This document shows, one piece after another, positions 10,294 through 18,549 of a stretch of 52,964 bases of DNA. The DNA is from Pseudomonadales bacterium (GTDB lineage: Bacteria; Pseudomonadota; Gammaproteobacteria; Pseudomonadales; Azotimanducaceae), in the NCBI GenBank assembly GCA_007131295.1, contig SLQW01000173.1:1-52964 (forward strand). Reading direction: 5' to 3'. How positions within the stretch are numbered: position 1 is the stretch's first letter; every line of letters starts with the position of its first letter. The notes beneath the pieces are model-generated. The model was given only the letters and a program-made list of their open reading frames with translations. It was not told where the DNA came from and made no database searches. The position numbers and the translations under genes are program-made.

Positions 10294-10659
10294 TCAGGGG
10301 AAAGTCCGCGTCAGCGTCGTACCGGTGCCGGCGTCTGTTGCCGTAACCGTGTAACACGGTGCGGTACAGCCGTCGTCCACCGTCACGACGTAGGTGACGG
10401 TGGCGCCGTCCTGATTCGGCTGCCAGCCCGTATTCGTGGGTCCGTCGCCCGGCTCCCAGTCCTCATCAGAATAGGTCCCCGTGCGCAGCCGGAAGTCCTC
10501 CTGGAACACCCGCATGGTGGAGATGTTTTGCGACAGCACGCCTTCGCGAGCGGTTTCGATGTAGCCCTGGTACAGCGGCACCGCGATGAATGTGAGGACC
10601 GCGATCAAGGCGACTACGATCATCAACTCGATCAGCGTGATTCCCTGCTGCCGTTTCAT
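10294..10659 (-). CDS. Type IV pilin-like protein (PilE/minor pilin type)
   Basis: A 121-residue prepilin. The leader is short (MKRQQG) and cleavage by PilD is expected at G6 before [16 protein letters not shown], with the conserved Glu at mature position 5. Ile replaces the usual Phe at mature position 1. The globular part is small and has a Cys pair (DDGCTAPC) unlike the classic C-terminal disulfide loop. A GGGAGA motif lies about 11 bases before the ATG. It follows the O-oligosaccharyltransferase-like gene by 65 bases on the same strand. Resembles PilE-like minor pilins; its role in the pilus is inferred. Confidence 0.85.
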   Translation of the reverse strand: MKRQQGITLIELMIVVALIAVLTFIAVPLYQGYIETAREGVLSQNISTMRVFQEDFRLRTGTYSDEDWEPGDGPTNTGWQPNQDGATVTYVVTVDDGCTAPCYTVTATDAGTGTTLTRTFP

Positions 10660-10724
10660 GTCGTTGCGTCTCCCGCTGGTGATCATCGAAAGATTAGCAG
10701 ACCTCGATCCGCCTGCCCCTGGCA

Positions 10725-12755
10725 TCACCGCCGCGTTCCGGCCGCAGTCGCCTGCTGCAGCGCCCGGTACTGTTCCGACCGCTGCACGACACGGTCGATC
10801 GCCGCCCCGCAGCGCGCGATCTCATCGGGATGGGCGGCCCGAACGGATTCAGGGATGAGTTGGTAGAACCCGCGCGCAGCGCGCAGGTTGTTGTAGGCCG
10901 CAAAGCGGCAGACCCGGAACCATTCCTCGCTCATGGCCTCCGCCACCGGCTCCCACTGCCCGGCGGCGTCGCGGTGATACGCGAGCGCCCACCAGAGCTG
11001 CGGGCCCATGGGCCGACGTTCGAGCCCACGCTCGAGCAGCGCGATGCGATCTTCCACGCTGCCGTGCCCGGTTTCTTCGAGGAAAGCCGCGTACTGTACG
11101 TAGATCATTTCGTTGTAGGGACTGCCCGCGAGCGCTGCCTCGAAACGGTCGATGGCGAAGCGCTCCACCTCCTCCGGCAGATCGCCGCCGCGTTCCGCAC
11201 GCATGACCGCCAGCAGGTGCGCCTGAGAGAAGGCCGGCATGCCGTACCCCAGTCCGAAGGCCTGCAGGCGCTCTGCCCAGCGCGCCCGCTGCTGGGCGGA
11301 GAGGTCGAGCGGCGCGACGCCCGGAAAAGGCGAGTGCTGCGCGCTCAGCGTCAACTGAGCCAGCACGTGACCGCCCGCTTGCAGCCACAGCAGGCCGAGC
11401 AACCCGAGGGCAGCGAAGGAGGCCAGGCGCAGCGGCCGGGCCGCCTCGCTTGCCTGATCGACAGCCGCTGCTGCAGTCGCGGGCGCGGATGCTCCCCGGA
11501 ACGCCACGCTGATGCCGATCACGCCCGCCACCAGGGTGATGTTCAGAAGAGCCGCGTCGAACAGGGGAAAATTGATGAAGGCGTGCGCGAGGACCACGCC
11601 CACGCCGAGCAGCGCAGCCTGGGCCAGAATCAGGTCACGGCGCGACTCGCCGCCCTCGGTTCCCGCCCAGAGCCGCCACGCCACCCGACACCAGCTGAAG
11701 GCGCACAGCAGCGCGAAGGCCAGCAGGGCCACCAGCATCGGCGGACCTGCCTCTATCAGCAGCTGCAGGTAGTCGTTGTGAACGAGTACCCCATGGGTGC
11801 CGTCGCCTGCTTGCCGCATCTGCGGGTAGAGCAAAGCGAAACCGCCGAAGCCGAGGCCGGTGAATCCGGCCAGAGGCAGCATGCTCCAGGCCGCCGCTCG
11901 CAGCGCGTCCCGCGTCGAACCGGTACCGAGATCCTGCTCGAGCGCTGCCAGGCTCAACCTGGCGGCAGACCCCGATTGGCGGAACGTGGCCCACTCGGGA
12001 AACAGCCATGGCAGCGCATAGACGACCAGCATCAATAACGGTAGCAGCCCTAGGCGCCAGTCCCGCTGGACGACGGCCAGAATCGCTGCGGCCGCCACCA
12101 GCAGCGCCATGCCGGCCCGGGCGTTGAGGCCTTGCTGGATCAGCAGCGCTGCCGCCAATGCCAGGCCGATGAGACCCAGGAAGATCGCACTCCTCGACCG
12201 CTCGAGCTCGAGGGATGGTCGCTGGATGACAGCGACCGCCATGGCGAGCACGCACAGCACGACGATCCGGTCTGCGAGAACATTGGGATCGTGCCCCAGA
12301 CCCCGATACCCCATGGGATGGGTGAGCGCGACGCCAGCCAGCCACAGCGCGTGCAAACCCGCCGGCAGGATCAGCGCCACGAGCAGGGCCAGCGCGAAGC
12401 CCTGCTGCCAGGCGAGGCGCGCCACCGGAACCAGCAGCAGCGCCGACCACCACATCCAGGTGCTGCGGAAACTGAACTCCGGAACCATGGCAGAAAGCTG
12501 GACGATGCCGAGCCACAAGGCGACGCCCGCTGCCGCCGCAAGCACGACTCCGTGAGCCCGCAAACCTTCCAGCTTGAGGAGTTGCTGCAGCGCGATACCG
12601 GAGGCAATCAGCATGAGCAGGGCCGACCACATCAGCCAGGCCACCTGGCGGCCACCGGTGTAGCCCATCACAAGTGCCTGGGCGAGCGCGACCAGGACCA
12701 GCATTCCGGCGACGACGCTGCGCGATGGGGCCATGGGTGCATCGAGGGTGGTCAT
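10725..12755 (-). CDS. Wzy_C/O-antigen-ligase-type membrane protein, probable pilin O-oligosaccharyltransferase
   Basis: A 676-residue protein with 10 or more hydrophobic segments in the first 430 residues, and a large periplasmic loop carrying LVHNDYLQLLIEAG (H326, N327), the signature region of the Wzy_C superfamily. This includes O-antigen ligases and PglL/PilO-type enzymes that transfer glycans to pilin Ser/Thr. The soluble C-terminus (about 470-676) is helical and repeat-like. Placement between pilA and a second pilin gene strongly suggests pilin glycosylation, but this is inference from context. Start at 12755 (MTTLDAPMAPSRS); an ATG at 12734 is an alternative. Confidence 0.75.
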   Translation of the reverse strand: MTTLDAPMAPSRSVVAGMLVLVALAQALVMGYTGGRQVAWLMWSALLMLIASGIALQQLLKLEGLRAHGVVLAAAAGVALWLGIVQLSAMVPEFSFRSTWMWWSALLLVPVARLAWQQGFALALLVALILPAGLHALWLAGVALTHPMGYRGLGHDPNVLADRIVVLCVLAMAVAVIQRPSLELERSRSAIFLGLIGLALAAALLIQQGLNARAGMALLVAAAAILAVVQRDWRLGLLPLLMLVVYALPWLFPEWATFRQSGSAARLSLAALEQDLGTGSTRDALRAAAWSMLPLAGFTGLGFGGFALLYPQMRQAGDGTHGVLVHNDYLQLLIEAGPPMLVALLAFALLCAFSWCRVAWRLWAGTEGGESRRDLILAQAALLGVGVVLAHAFINFPLFDAALLNITLVAGVIGISVAFRGASAPATAAAAVDQASEAARPLRLASFAALGLLGLLWLQAGGHVLAQLTLSAQHSPFPGVAPLDLSAQQRARWAERLQAFGLGYGMPAFSQAHLLAVMRAERGGDLPEEVERFAIDRFEAALAGSPYNEMIYVQYAAFLEETGHGSVEDRIALLERGLERRPMGPQLWWALAYHRDAAGQWEPVAEAMSEEWFRVCRFAAYNNLRAARGFYQLIPESVRAAHPDEIARCGAAIDRVVQRSEQYRALQQATAAGTRR

Positions 12756-12814
12756 GGCGTTCTCTCAGCGTCCGTTACCGAAATCCAAAAGGATGGCACT
12801 AAGGTAGAAACAGA

Positions 12815-12842
12815 AAGGGGCGGACATTGCTGCCCGCCCCTT
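12815..12842 (-). terminator. Intrinsic terminator downstream of pilA
   Basis: On the minus strand a 9-bp stem (AAGGGGCGG/CCGCCCCTT) closes a short loop and is followed by TTTCTGTTTC. It begins about 36 bases after the pilA stop and would separate the abundant pilA message from the ligase gene downstream. Confidence 0.7.
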
Positions 12843-12878
12843 GCTGTGCCTGGCGATGCCGGGCATCGCAGCAACGTC

Positions 12879-13340
12879 TTAGATGTTGGCGAAGCTGATC
12901 TCCGCGGAGCGAATGTTCAGATCACCGTAAGCATCGTGGCAGACGTTCCAGACGCGGTTACCGGTATCTGCACCGATACGAACGGCACCCGGCGCATTAT
13001 CCGCGTCATCGTCGCAATCGTTACCCGTGCCCGAGAGGAACGCGGCACCACCGTTGGGAGCCGAACCGGCACCACCCATGGCCTCGATAATTGCGACAAC
13101 TTCGAGATCGCTGAGGAAGCTGTTGATATCCTGACCGGTGATGGCCGCACGGGATTGCACGCGACGCAGTTCGTTCTCGATGAAGCGCGTGACCGAGTCG
13201 TAGTTGGACGTGACCCGAGCCATGTTGGCGTTGCGGATGTAGTTCTGGTACGCCGGCAGCGCGACGGCCGCCAGAATGCCGATGATCGCAACCACGATCA
13301 TCAGTTCGATAAGCGTAAAGCCCTTCTGCTTAGTCTTCAT
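12879..13340 (-). CDS. pilA: Type IV major pilin
   Basis: A 153-residue prepilin. Leader MKTKQKG is cleaved by PilD before [20 protein letters not shown], with mature F1 and E5 as in type IVa pilins. The C-terminal region carries two Cys (GNDCDDD and NVCHDAYGD) placed to form the usual disulfide loop. The start is fixed by the leader, with ACGGAG about 10 bases upstream. Preceded by a near-perfect sigma-54 promoter and followed by an intrinsic terminator, as expected for a strongly expressed single-gene unit. Divergent from pilBCD. Confidence 0.95.
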   Translation of the reverse strand: MKTKQKGFTLIELMIVVAIIGILAAVALPAYQNYIRNANMARVTSNYDSVTRFIENELRRVQSRAAITGQDINSFLSDLEVVAIIEAMGGAGSAPNGGAAFLSGTGNDCDDDADNAPGAVRIGADTGNRVWNVCHDAYGDLNIRSAEISFANI

Positions 13341-13418
13341 ATCGGTGTGACTCCGTAATCCGAGGGTGACTTGACAACCGGACCGGAGCCCTTGCTCCCG
13401 GCCTTCGAGCAAGACATC

Positions 13419-13434
13419 AGCAAACGGTGTGCCA
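13419..13434 (-). promoter_or_regulatory. Sigma-54 (RpoN) promoter of pilA
   Basis: Minus strand reads TGGCAC, five bases, TTGCT, giving the GG-N10-GC spacing of -24/-12 promoters with almost full consensus. The predicted transcription start is near 13408, about 68 bases before the pilA ATG. In Pseudomonas, pilA is RpoN- and PilR-dependent, which fits. Confidence 0.85.
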
Positions 13435-13490
13435 CATCTCGAAAAACACCTAACTATCTGTTTTTATTCATCTTTAAAAGTGGCCCCCGA

Positions 13491-13580
13491 AGTGACGCTG
13501 AACGTCACCTGAAGGCCGGAAGTGACCCTTCCCGTCACTTCGGGTCAGAAAGTGACGCAGAGCGTCAGCTCCCGACGTGG
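13491..13580. repeat. Three 30-bp repeats carrying TGAC-N7-GTCA dyads (probable enhancer array)
   Basis: Three adjacent units of exactly 30 bp each begin AGTGAC and contain a 15-bp dyad: 13493-13507, 13523-13537 and 13553-13567. The outer dyads read TGACG-N5-CGTCA; the middle one is TGAC-N7-GTCA with different centre bases. The 30-bp period is about three helical turns, so all sites face the same side of DNA. They lie about 85-160 bases upstream of the predicted pilA start, where sigma-54 activators bind. The rest of the interval 13341-13724 holds no gene; a 6-bp hairpin (GCTGAA/TTCAGC) lies at 13590-13606. Confidence 0.75.
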
Positions 13581-13724
13581 CTGCGAAGGGCTGAACCGCC
13601 TTCAGCGAGTCACTTGAGTCGACAACTTCCGGAACTCGTGACTACACTCATTCAAACGCCTGAAACGCCGAACTTTTGTAAAGGCGGTCGGCGTTCCTCC
13701 CTCGACCCGGCGATGTGAGTGCCC

Positions 13725-15446
13725 ATGGCTTCCAACACCGTACCCTTGAGTGGTCTGGCCAGACGTCTGGTTCAGGACGGCATTCTGCAGGGCGAGATCG
13801 CCCAGAACGCCGCCGAGGAAGCCCGCAGGGACAAGGTTCCCTTCGCCACCTATCTGGTCAAGAACGAGCTTGCCACCGGCCGCGCCATCGCCGCCTCCGC
13901 GTCGCTGGAGTTCGGCGTACCGTTGTTCGATCTCGACTGCATCGACATGGAGCTGATCCCCAAGGATCTGGTGGCGGACAAGCTCATCCGCGCCCATAAC
14001 GCCTTGCCCCTGGTCCGTCGGGGCGTGCGTCTGTACGTAGCGGTTTCGGACCCCACGAATCTGCAAGGCCTCGACGAGATCAAGTTCCAGACCGGCGTCA
14101 ATACAGAACCGGTGCTGGTAGAGGAAGACAAGCTCGGACGGATGATCGAGCGCTTCCTTTCCCGCCAGGAAGAAGAGGCGTTCGACGACATCGCCGATGC
14201 CGATCTCGACGGCCTCGACATGGAAGCGGTCGACGAGGATGCCAAGGACGAGATCGACGCCACCAAGGGTGCCGACGACACGCCTATCGTCCGCTTCGTC
14301 AACAAGATGCTGCTCGATGCCATCAAGGGCGGCTCATCGGACATCCATTTCGAGCCCTATGAGAAGAGCTATCGGGTGCGTTTTCGCACCGACGGCATCC
14401 TGCATGAGGTGGCCAAACCGCCCCAGACCCTGGGGGTGCGCCTCGCTGCCCGGCTCAAGGTGATGTCGCAGATGGACATCTCCGAGCGCCGTGTGCCCCA
14501 GGACGGCCGCATCAAGATGAAGATCTCCAAGTCCCGTGCAATCGACTTCCGCGTCAACACCCTGCCGACCCTGTTCGGGGAGAAGGTGGTGCTGCGGATT
14601 CTCGATCCATCCAGCGCGAAGATGGGGATCGACGCCCTGGGTTACGAAGAGGATCAGAAGCAGCTCTATCTGGACGCGCTGAATTCCCCCCAGGGCATGA
14701 TCCTGGTCACCGGCCCCACCGGATCCGGCAAGACGGTCTCGCTCTACACCGGCTTGAACATCCTCAACACCAACGAGCGCAACATCGCAACAGCCGAGGA
14801 TCCGGTGGAGATCAACCTGGAAGGCATCAACCAGGTGAACGTCAACCCGCGGGTCGGCCTGGACTTCGCCGCCGCGCTGCGGTCGTTCCTGCGCCAGGAT
14901 CCCGACATCGTCATGGTGGGTGAGATTCGCGATCTGGAGACCGCCGAAATCGCCATCAAGGCGGCGCAAACCGGGCACATGGTGCTGTCCACGCTGCATA
15001 CGAATTCGGCCCCGGAAACGCTGACCCGGCTGCGCAACATGGGCGTGCCCTCGTTCAACATCGCCACCTCGGTGAACCTCATCATCGCCCAGCGTCTGGC
15101 CCGACGCCTGTGCAACCACTGCAAGCAGCGCCAGGAAGTGCCACGAAACGCACTTCTTGAACTAGGCTTCAGGGAAGACGAAGTGGACGGCCTCGAACTC
15201 TATGAGGCCAACCCCAAGGGTTGCGACAAGTGCACCGGGGGCTACAAGGGTCGGGTCGGGATCTACGAGGTGGTGAAGGTCACCAAGCCCCTGCAGCGCA
15301 TCATCATGGAGGACGGCAACGCGATCGAGATCGCGGACGCTGCCCGCGCCGAGGGTTTCAATGATCTGCACAGATCCGGCCTGCTGAAGGCCAAGCAGGG
15401 TGTGACCAGCCTGGCAGAGGTCAGCCGCGTGACCATGGGTCACTGA
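13725..15446 (+). CDS. pilB: Type IV pilus assembly ATPase
   Basis: A 573-residue hexameric ATPase that powers pilus extension at the inner membrane. The N-terminal MshEN-type domain is at about 1-145. The ATPase core has Walker A GPTGSGKT at 330-337, the Asp box region near 357-380, Walker B IVMVGE at 395-400 and the His box HTNSAPETLTRL near 425-436. Two Cys pairs (C463/C466, C500/C503) form the metal-binding site typical of PilB. ATG at 13725 is preferred; a GTG two codons upstream is possible. First gene of pilB-pilC-pilD-coaE-yacG. Confidence 0.97.
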   Translation: MASNTVPLSGLARRLVQDGILQGEIAQNAAEEARRDKVPFATYLVKNELATGRAIAASASLEFGVPLFDLDCIDMELIPKDLVADKLIRAHNALPLVRRGVRLYVAVSDPTNLQGLDEIKFQTGVNTEPVLVEEDKLGRMIERFLSRQEEEAFDDIADADLDGLDMEAVDEDAKDEIDATKGADDTPIVRFVNKMLLDAIKGGSSDIHFEPYEKSYRVRFRTDGILHEVAKPPQTLGVRLAARLKVMSQMDISERRVPQDGRIKMKISKSRAIDFRVNTLPTLFGEKVVLRILDPSSAKMGIDALGYEEDQKQLYLDALNSPQGMILVTGPTGSGKTVSLYTGLNILNTNERNIATAEDPVEINLEGINQVNVNPRVGLDFAAALRSFLRQDPDIVMVGEIRDLETAEIAIKAAQTGHMVLSTLHTNSAPETLTRLRNMGVPSFNIATSVNLIIAQRLARRLCNHCKQRQEVPRNALLELGFREDEVDGLELYEANPKGCDKCTGGYKGRVGIYEVVKVTKPLQRIIMEDGNAIEIADAARAEGFNDLHRSGLLKAKQGVTSLAEVSRVTMGH

Positions 15447-15462
15447 ACGAGGAACCGAGGAC

Positions 15463-16677
15463 ATGGCCGAGAGCGCCGTATTCAGCTACGAAGGCACCGA
15501 CCGCAAGGGGAAGCGGACGAAGGGCGAGATCCCCGGCACCAATCCGCAGGCGGTGAAGGCGGAACTGCGCAAGCAGGGCATCAACGCGATCAAAGTCAAG
15601 AAGAAGAGCGAGGGCCTCTCATTCCTCAACTTCGGCGGCAAGATCAAGCCGGTCGACATCGCCCTGTTCACCCGCCAGATGGCCACCATGATGAAGGCCG
15701 GGGTGCCGCTGGTGCAGTCCTTCGACATCGTCGCCGATGGCGTCGACAACAAGAAGCTCAAGGAGCTGATCCGCTCGATCCGCGACGACGTCTCGGCGGG
15801 CAACGCGTTCGCCGCGTCGATCCGCAAGCACCCGGACTACTTTGATGACCTGTTCTGCGATCTGGTGGATTCAGGCGAGCAGTCTGGTGCGCTGGAAACC
15901 ATGCTGGACCGGATCGCCAACTACAAGGAAAAGACCGAGGCCCTGAAAGGCAAGATCAAGAGCGCGATGACCTATCCGATCGCCGTGATCGTGATCGCAT
16001 TCATCGTCTCCGGGATTCTGCTGATCAAGGTTGTGCCCCAGTTCGAAGAGATCTTCCAGGGCTTCGGTGCGGAACTACCTGCGTTCACCCAGTGGGTGAT
16101 CGGCCTGTCGGAGCTGGCGCAAGCGTACTGGTTCCTCTTCGTCATCTTCATCGGCGTCGCGATTTACGGCTTCGGGCAGCTGAAGAAACGCTCCGTGAAG
16201 GTCCGCAATGCGGTGGACAAGGCGTTGCTCAAGGCGCCCATTGCCGGCGACATCATCATGAAGTCGTCGGTGGCGCGCTTCGCGCGCACGCTGGCGACGA
16301 CGTTCGCTGCCGGGGTTCCGCTTGTCGACGCCCTGAAGTCCGTGTCGGGAGCCACCGGCAACGTCGTGTTCCGGGACGCAGTGGACAAGGTGGCGGTGGA
16401 CGTCGAGGGCGGTACTCAGCTTACCTTCGCCATGCGCGCTACCGGGGTCTGGCCGAACATGGTGCTGCAGATGGTGTCCATCGGCGAAGAGTCCGGCGCA
16501 CTCGATGAGATGCTGGACAAGGCCGCCACCTATTACGAAGAGGAAGTGGACGCGGCGGTGGATGGTCTGACCAGCCTGATGGAGCCGCTGATCATGTCCG
16601 TGCTCGGGGTGCTGGTGGGTGGTCTCATCATCGCCATGTACCTGCCGATCTTCCAGCTCGGTGCCGTGGTGGGCTGA
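15463..16677 (+). CDS. pilC: Type IV pilus inner-membrane platform protein
   Basis: A 404-residue polytopic protein with two T2SSF domains (about 70-192 and 275-396). Three hydrophobic segments are visible, near 170-190, 213-240 and 375-400. PilC anchors PilB and PilT at the membrane and passes pilin subunits into the fibre. The repeated SGE(Q/S)SGAL(E/D)EML motif in both halves is family-typical. It follows pilB by 16 bases with a GAGG ribosome site. Confidence 0.97.
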   Translation: MAESAVFSYEGTDRKGKRTKGEIPGTNPQAVKAELRKQGINAIKVKKKSEGLSFLNFGGKIKPVDIALFTRQMATMMKAGVPLVQSFDIVADGVDNKKLKELIRSIRDDVSAGNAFAASIRKHPDYFDDLFCDLVDSGEQSGALETMLDRIANYKEKTEALKGKIKSAMTYPIAVIVIAFIVSGILLIKVVPQFEEIFQGFGAELPAFTQWVIGLSELAQAYWFLFVIFIGVAIYGFGQLKKRSVKVRNAVDKALLKAPIAGDIIMKSSVARFARTLATTFAAGVPLVDALKSVSGATGNVVFRDAVDKVAVDVEGGTQLTFAMRATGVWPNMVLQMVSIGEESGALDEMLDKAATYYEEEVDAAVDGLTSLMEPLIMSVLGVLVGGLIIAMYLPIFQLGAVVG

Positions 16678-16726
16678 TGCAGGGACTGCTGTCAAACCAG
16701 CACCGTAACGGCCCGGCCACCCGATC

Positions 16727-17602
16727 GTGACGGAAACTGCGCCCGGGCTGCTGGCAGTAATGCCGGCCTGGCTGTACTGGGCCGCTGCGATCTGGCTCGG
16801 CGCCTGCGTCGGCAGCTTTCTCAATGTCGTTGCCCACCGCCTGCCCATCATGATGCAGCGCCAGGAGACGCTCTGGGCCCGGGAGGCGCTGGAGCTCGAG
16901 GGCGATGCGGAAGCAGACGCCGGCGAAACCTACAACCTGCTCGTCCCACGCTCGCGCTGTCCCCACTGCGGCCACGCCATACGCGCCCACGAAAATATTC
17001 CGATTGTGAGCTGGTTTCTGCTGCGCGGCCGCTGCTCTGCCTGCGGCGCCGGTATTTCTCCACGTTACCCGCTGGTGGAAGCCGCTACCGCGGCCGCTAC
17101 CTGCATCGTGGTCGCGCTGTTCGGGCCGACCTGGATGGCCCTGTGGGCGCTCCTGTTCACCTGGTCGCTGATCGCCCTGACGCTGATCGATCTGGACACC
17201 CAATTGCTACCGGACAGCATCGTGCTGCCGCTGCTCTGGCTCGGCCTGCTCGTGAACGTCGCCGGCGTATTCGCGCCGCTGGCCGACGCGGTGATCGGTG
17301 CCGCCATCGGCTACGGCGTGCTCTGGGCGCTGTACTGGGCGTTCAAGCTGCTCACCGGCAAGGAAGGCATGGGCTACGGCGACTTCAAACTCATGGGCGC
17401 CATGGGCGCCTGGCTCGGCTGGGCCGCGCTTCCCGGCGTGGTGCTCCTGGCATCGCTCACCGGCATCATGGCCGCGGTGGCAATGATGCTTGCCGGCAGC
17501 ATGGCGCGTGAGACGCCCATGCCGTTCGGCCCCTTCATCGCCGCCGCCGGCTGGCTGGCGATGCTCCTGACGGTAGCGTCGGTAGGCCTGCCCGGTCTCT
17601 GA
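16727..17602 (+). CDS. pilD: Type IV prepilin peptidase/N-methyltransferase
   Basis: A 291-residue inner-membrane aspartyl protease that removes prepilin leaders and N-methylates the new terminus. The N-terminal domain shows ACVGSFLNVVAHRLP and two CxxC pairs (C78/C81, C103/C106) for zinc. The catalytic aspartates are D155 in LIDLDTQLLPD and D219 in GYGDFKL. About eight membrane helices are predicted. It starts with GTG, 49 bases after pilC. Substrates in this window are pilA and the pilin-like gene at 10294-10659. Confidence 0.97.
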   Translation: MTETAPGLLAVMPAWLYWAAAIWLGACVGSFLNVVAHRLPIMMQRQETLWAREALELEGDAEADAGETYNLLVPRSRCPHCGHAIRAHENIPIVSWFLLRGRCSACGAGISPRYPLVEAATAAATCIVVALFGPTWMALWALLFTWSLIALTLIDLDTQLLPDSIVLPLLWLGLLVNVAGVFAPLADAVIGAAIGYGVLWALYWAFKLLTGKEGMGYGDFKLMGAMGAWLGWAALPGVVLLASLTGIMAAVAMMLAGSMARETPMPFGPFIAAAGWLAMLLTVASVGLPGL

Positions 17603-17642
17603 GGTACACTGCGCGCGGTTCGAACGCGACAGGAGACGGCGC

Positions 17643-18251
17643 ATGCTGGTCATCGGCCTCACCGGAGGCATCGGTAGCGGCAAGACGGCGGTGTCCGACC
17701 GCTTTGCGGCGCGCGGCATAGTCGTCGTGGACGCGGACCTGGCGTCGCGGGTGGTGGTTGAACCCGGCCGGCCTGCCCTAGACGCCATCGCCGAACACTT
17801 CGGTTCCGACGTGATCACCGCGGACGGATCCCTGGATCGGGCCGCGCTGCGTCAGCGGGTATTCGAGGATCCGGCCGAACGGCGCTGGCTCGAAGCGCTG
17901 CTGCACCCCCTGATCGCCGAGGAGATTCGCGCCGGTATCGCCAATGCCAGCTCGGAATACGTTGTCCTCGTCTCGCCGCTCCTGTTCGAGTCCGGCCAGG
18001 TCGCCATGGTCGACCGGGTTTTGGTCGTAGACGTGCCCGAAGCGCTGCAGGTAAGTCGCACCGCGGACCGGGACGGCAACAGCGAGGAACAGGTGCGAGC
18101 GATCATGGCGGCCCAGGCCGACCGCGCGACCCGGCTCGCGCGCGCCGACGACGTCATCGTCAACGATGGCAGCCTGGAGGATCTCGATGCGGAGGTGGAT
18201 GTGCTGCACCGACGCTACCTGAAACTGGCCACCGAGCGGGCTTCGGCATGA
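17643..18251 (+). CDS. coaE: Dephospho-CoA kinase
   Basis: A 202-residue P-loop kinase that phosphorylates dephospho-CoA in the last step of CoA synthesis. Walker A is [11 protein letters not shown] at the N-terminus. [13 protein letters not shown] and HPLIAEEIR are further family features. ACAGGAGAC precedes the ATG. It lies 40 bases after pilD and overlaps yacG by four bases (ATGA), the conserved pilD-coaE-yacG order of gammaproteobacteria. Confidence 0.96.
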   Translation: MLVIGLTGGIGSGKTAVSDRFAARGIVVVDADLASRVVVEPGRPALDAIAEHFGSDVITADGSLDRAALRQRVFEDPAERRWLEALLHPLIAEEIRAGIANASSEYVVLVSPLLFESGQVAMVDRVLVVDVPEALQVSRTADRDGNSEEQVRAIMAAQADRATRLARADDVIVNDGSLEDLDAEVDVLHRRYLKLATERASA

Positions 18252-18502
18252 GTTATCCGGGTGGCGATAGTCCGGACAACGGCAGTCAGAATAACGGCAC
18301 ATCCGCACCGACCCGGATCGTACGCTGCCCCACCTGCAGGCGCTCGGTGCCGTGGAAGGCCGAGAGTCGGTTTCGACCCTTCTGCTCGGAGCGCTGTCAG
18401 CTCATCGACCTCGGCGCCTGGGCCGACGGTCAGCATGCGATTCCCGGCGATGCGGAGTGGGCCGACGAGGGCCGGGAACCGGACCCTAACGATCCCTACT
18501 GA
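18248..18502 (+). CDS. yacG: DNA gyrase inhibitor YacG, zinc-binding
   Basis: An 84-residue protein with the four-Cys zinc knuckle CPTC...CSERC followed by [11 protein letters not shown], which is diagnostic for YacG. In E. coli YacG binds GyrB and blocks DNA binding by gyrase. The polar N-terminal extension of about 20 residues is longer than in E. coli. Last gene of the pilBCD-coaE series. Confidence 0.93.
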   Translation: MSYPGGDSPDNGSQNNGTSAPTRIVRCPTCRRSVPWKAESRFRPFCSERCQLIDLGAWADGQHAIPGDAEWADEGREPDPNDPY

Positions 18503-18508
18503 ACCATG

Positions 18509-18545
18509 CCTCGTTCTCCGGACTCGGCGTCGTGCGCCGACGAGG
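18509..18545. terminator. Nested hairpin between convergent yacG and P450 genes
   Basis: CCTCGT at 18509 pairs with ACGAGG ending at 18545, and CGGCG (18525-18529) pairs with CGCCG (18535-18539) inside. It occupies almost the whole gap between two convergent genes but lacks a T-run, so termination is only suggested. Confidence 0.35.
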
Positions 18546-18549
18546 CGCT

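Noticed and set aside
10830-12038. A 402-codon frame opposite the O-oligosaccharyltransferase-like gene
   Set aside because: Arg/Gln-rich shadow without start signals; the minus strand encodes membrane helices.
13491-13580. The 30-bp units as a mini CRISPR array
   Set aside because: The units abut without unique spacers, are only partly alike and no cas gene is near; a protein-binding array fits better.
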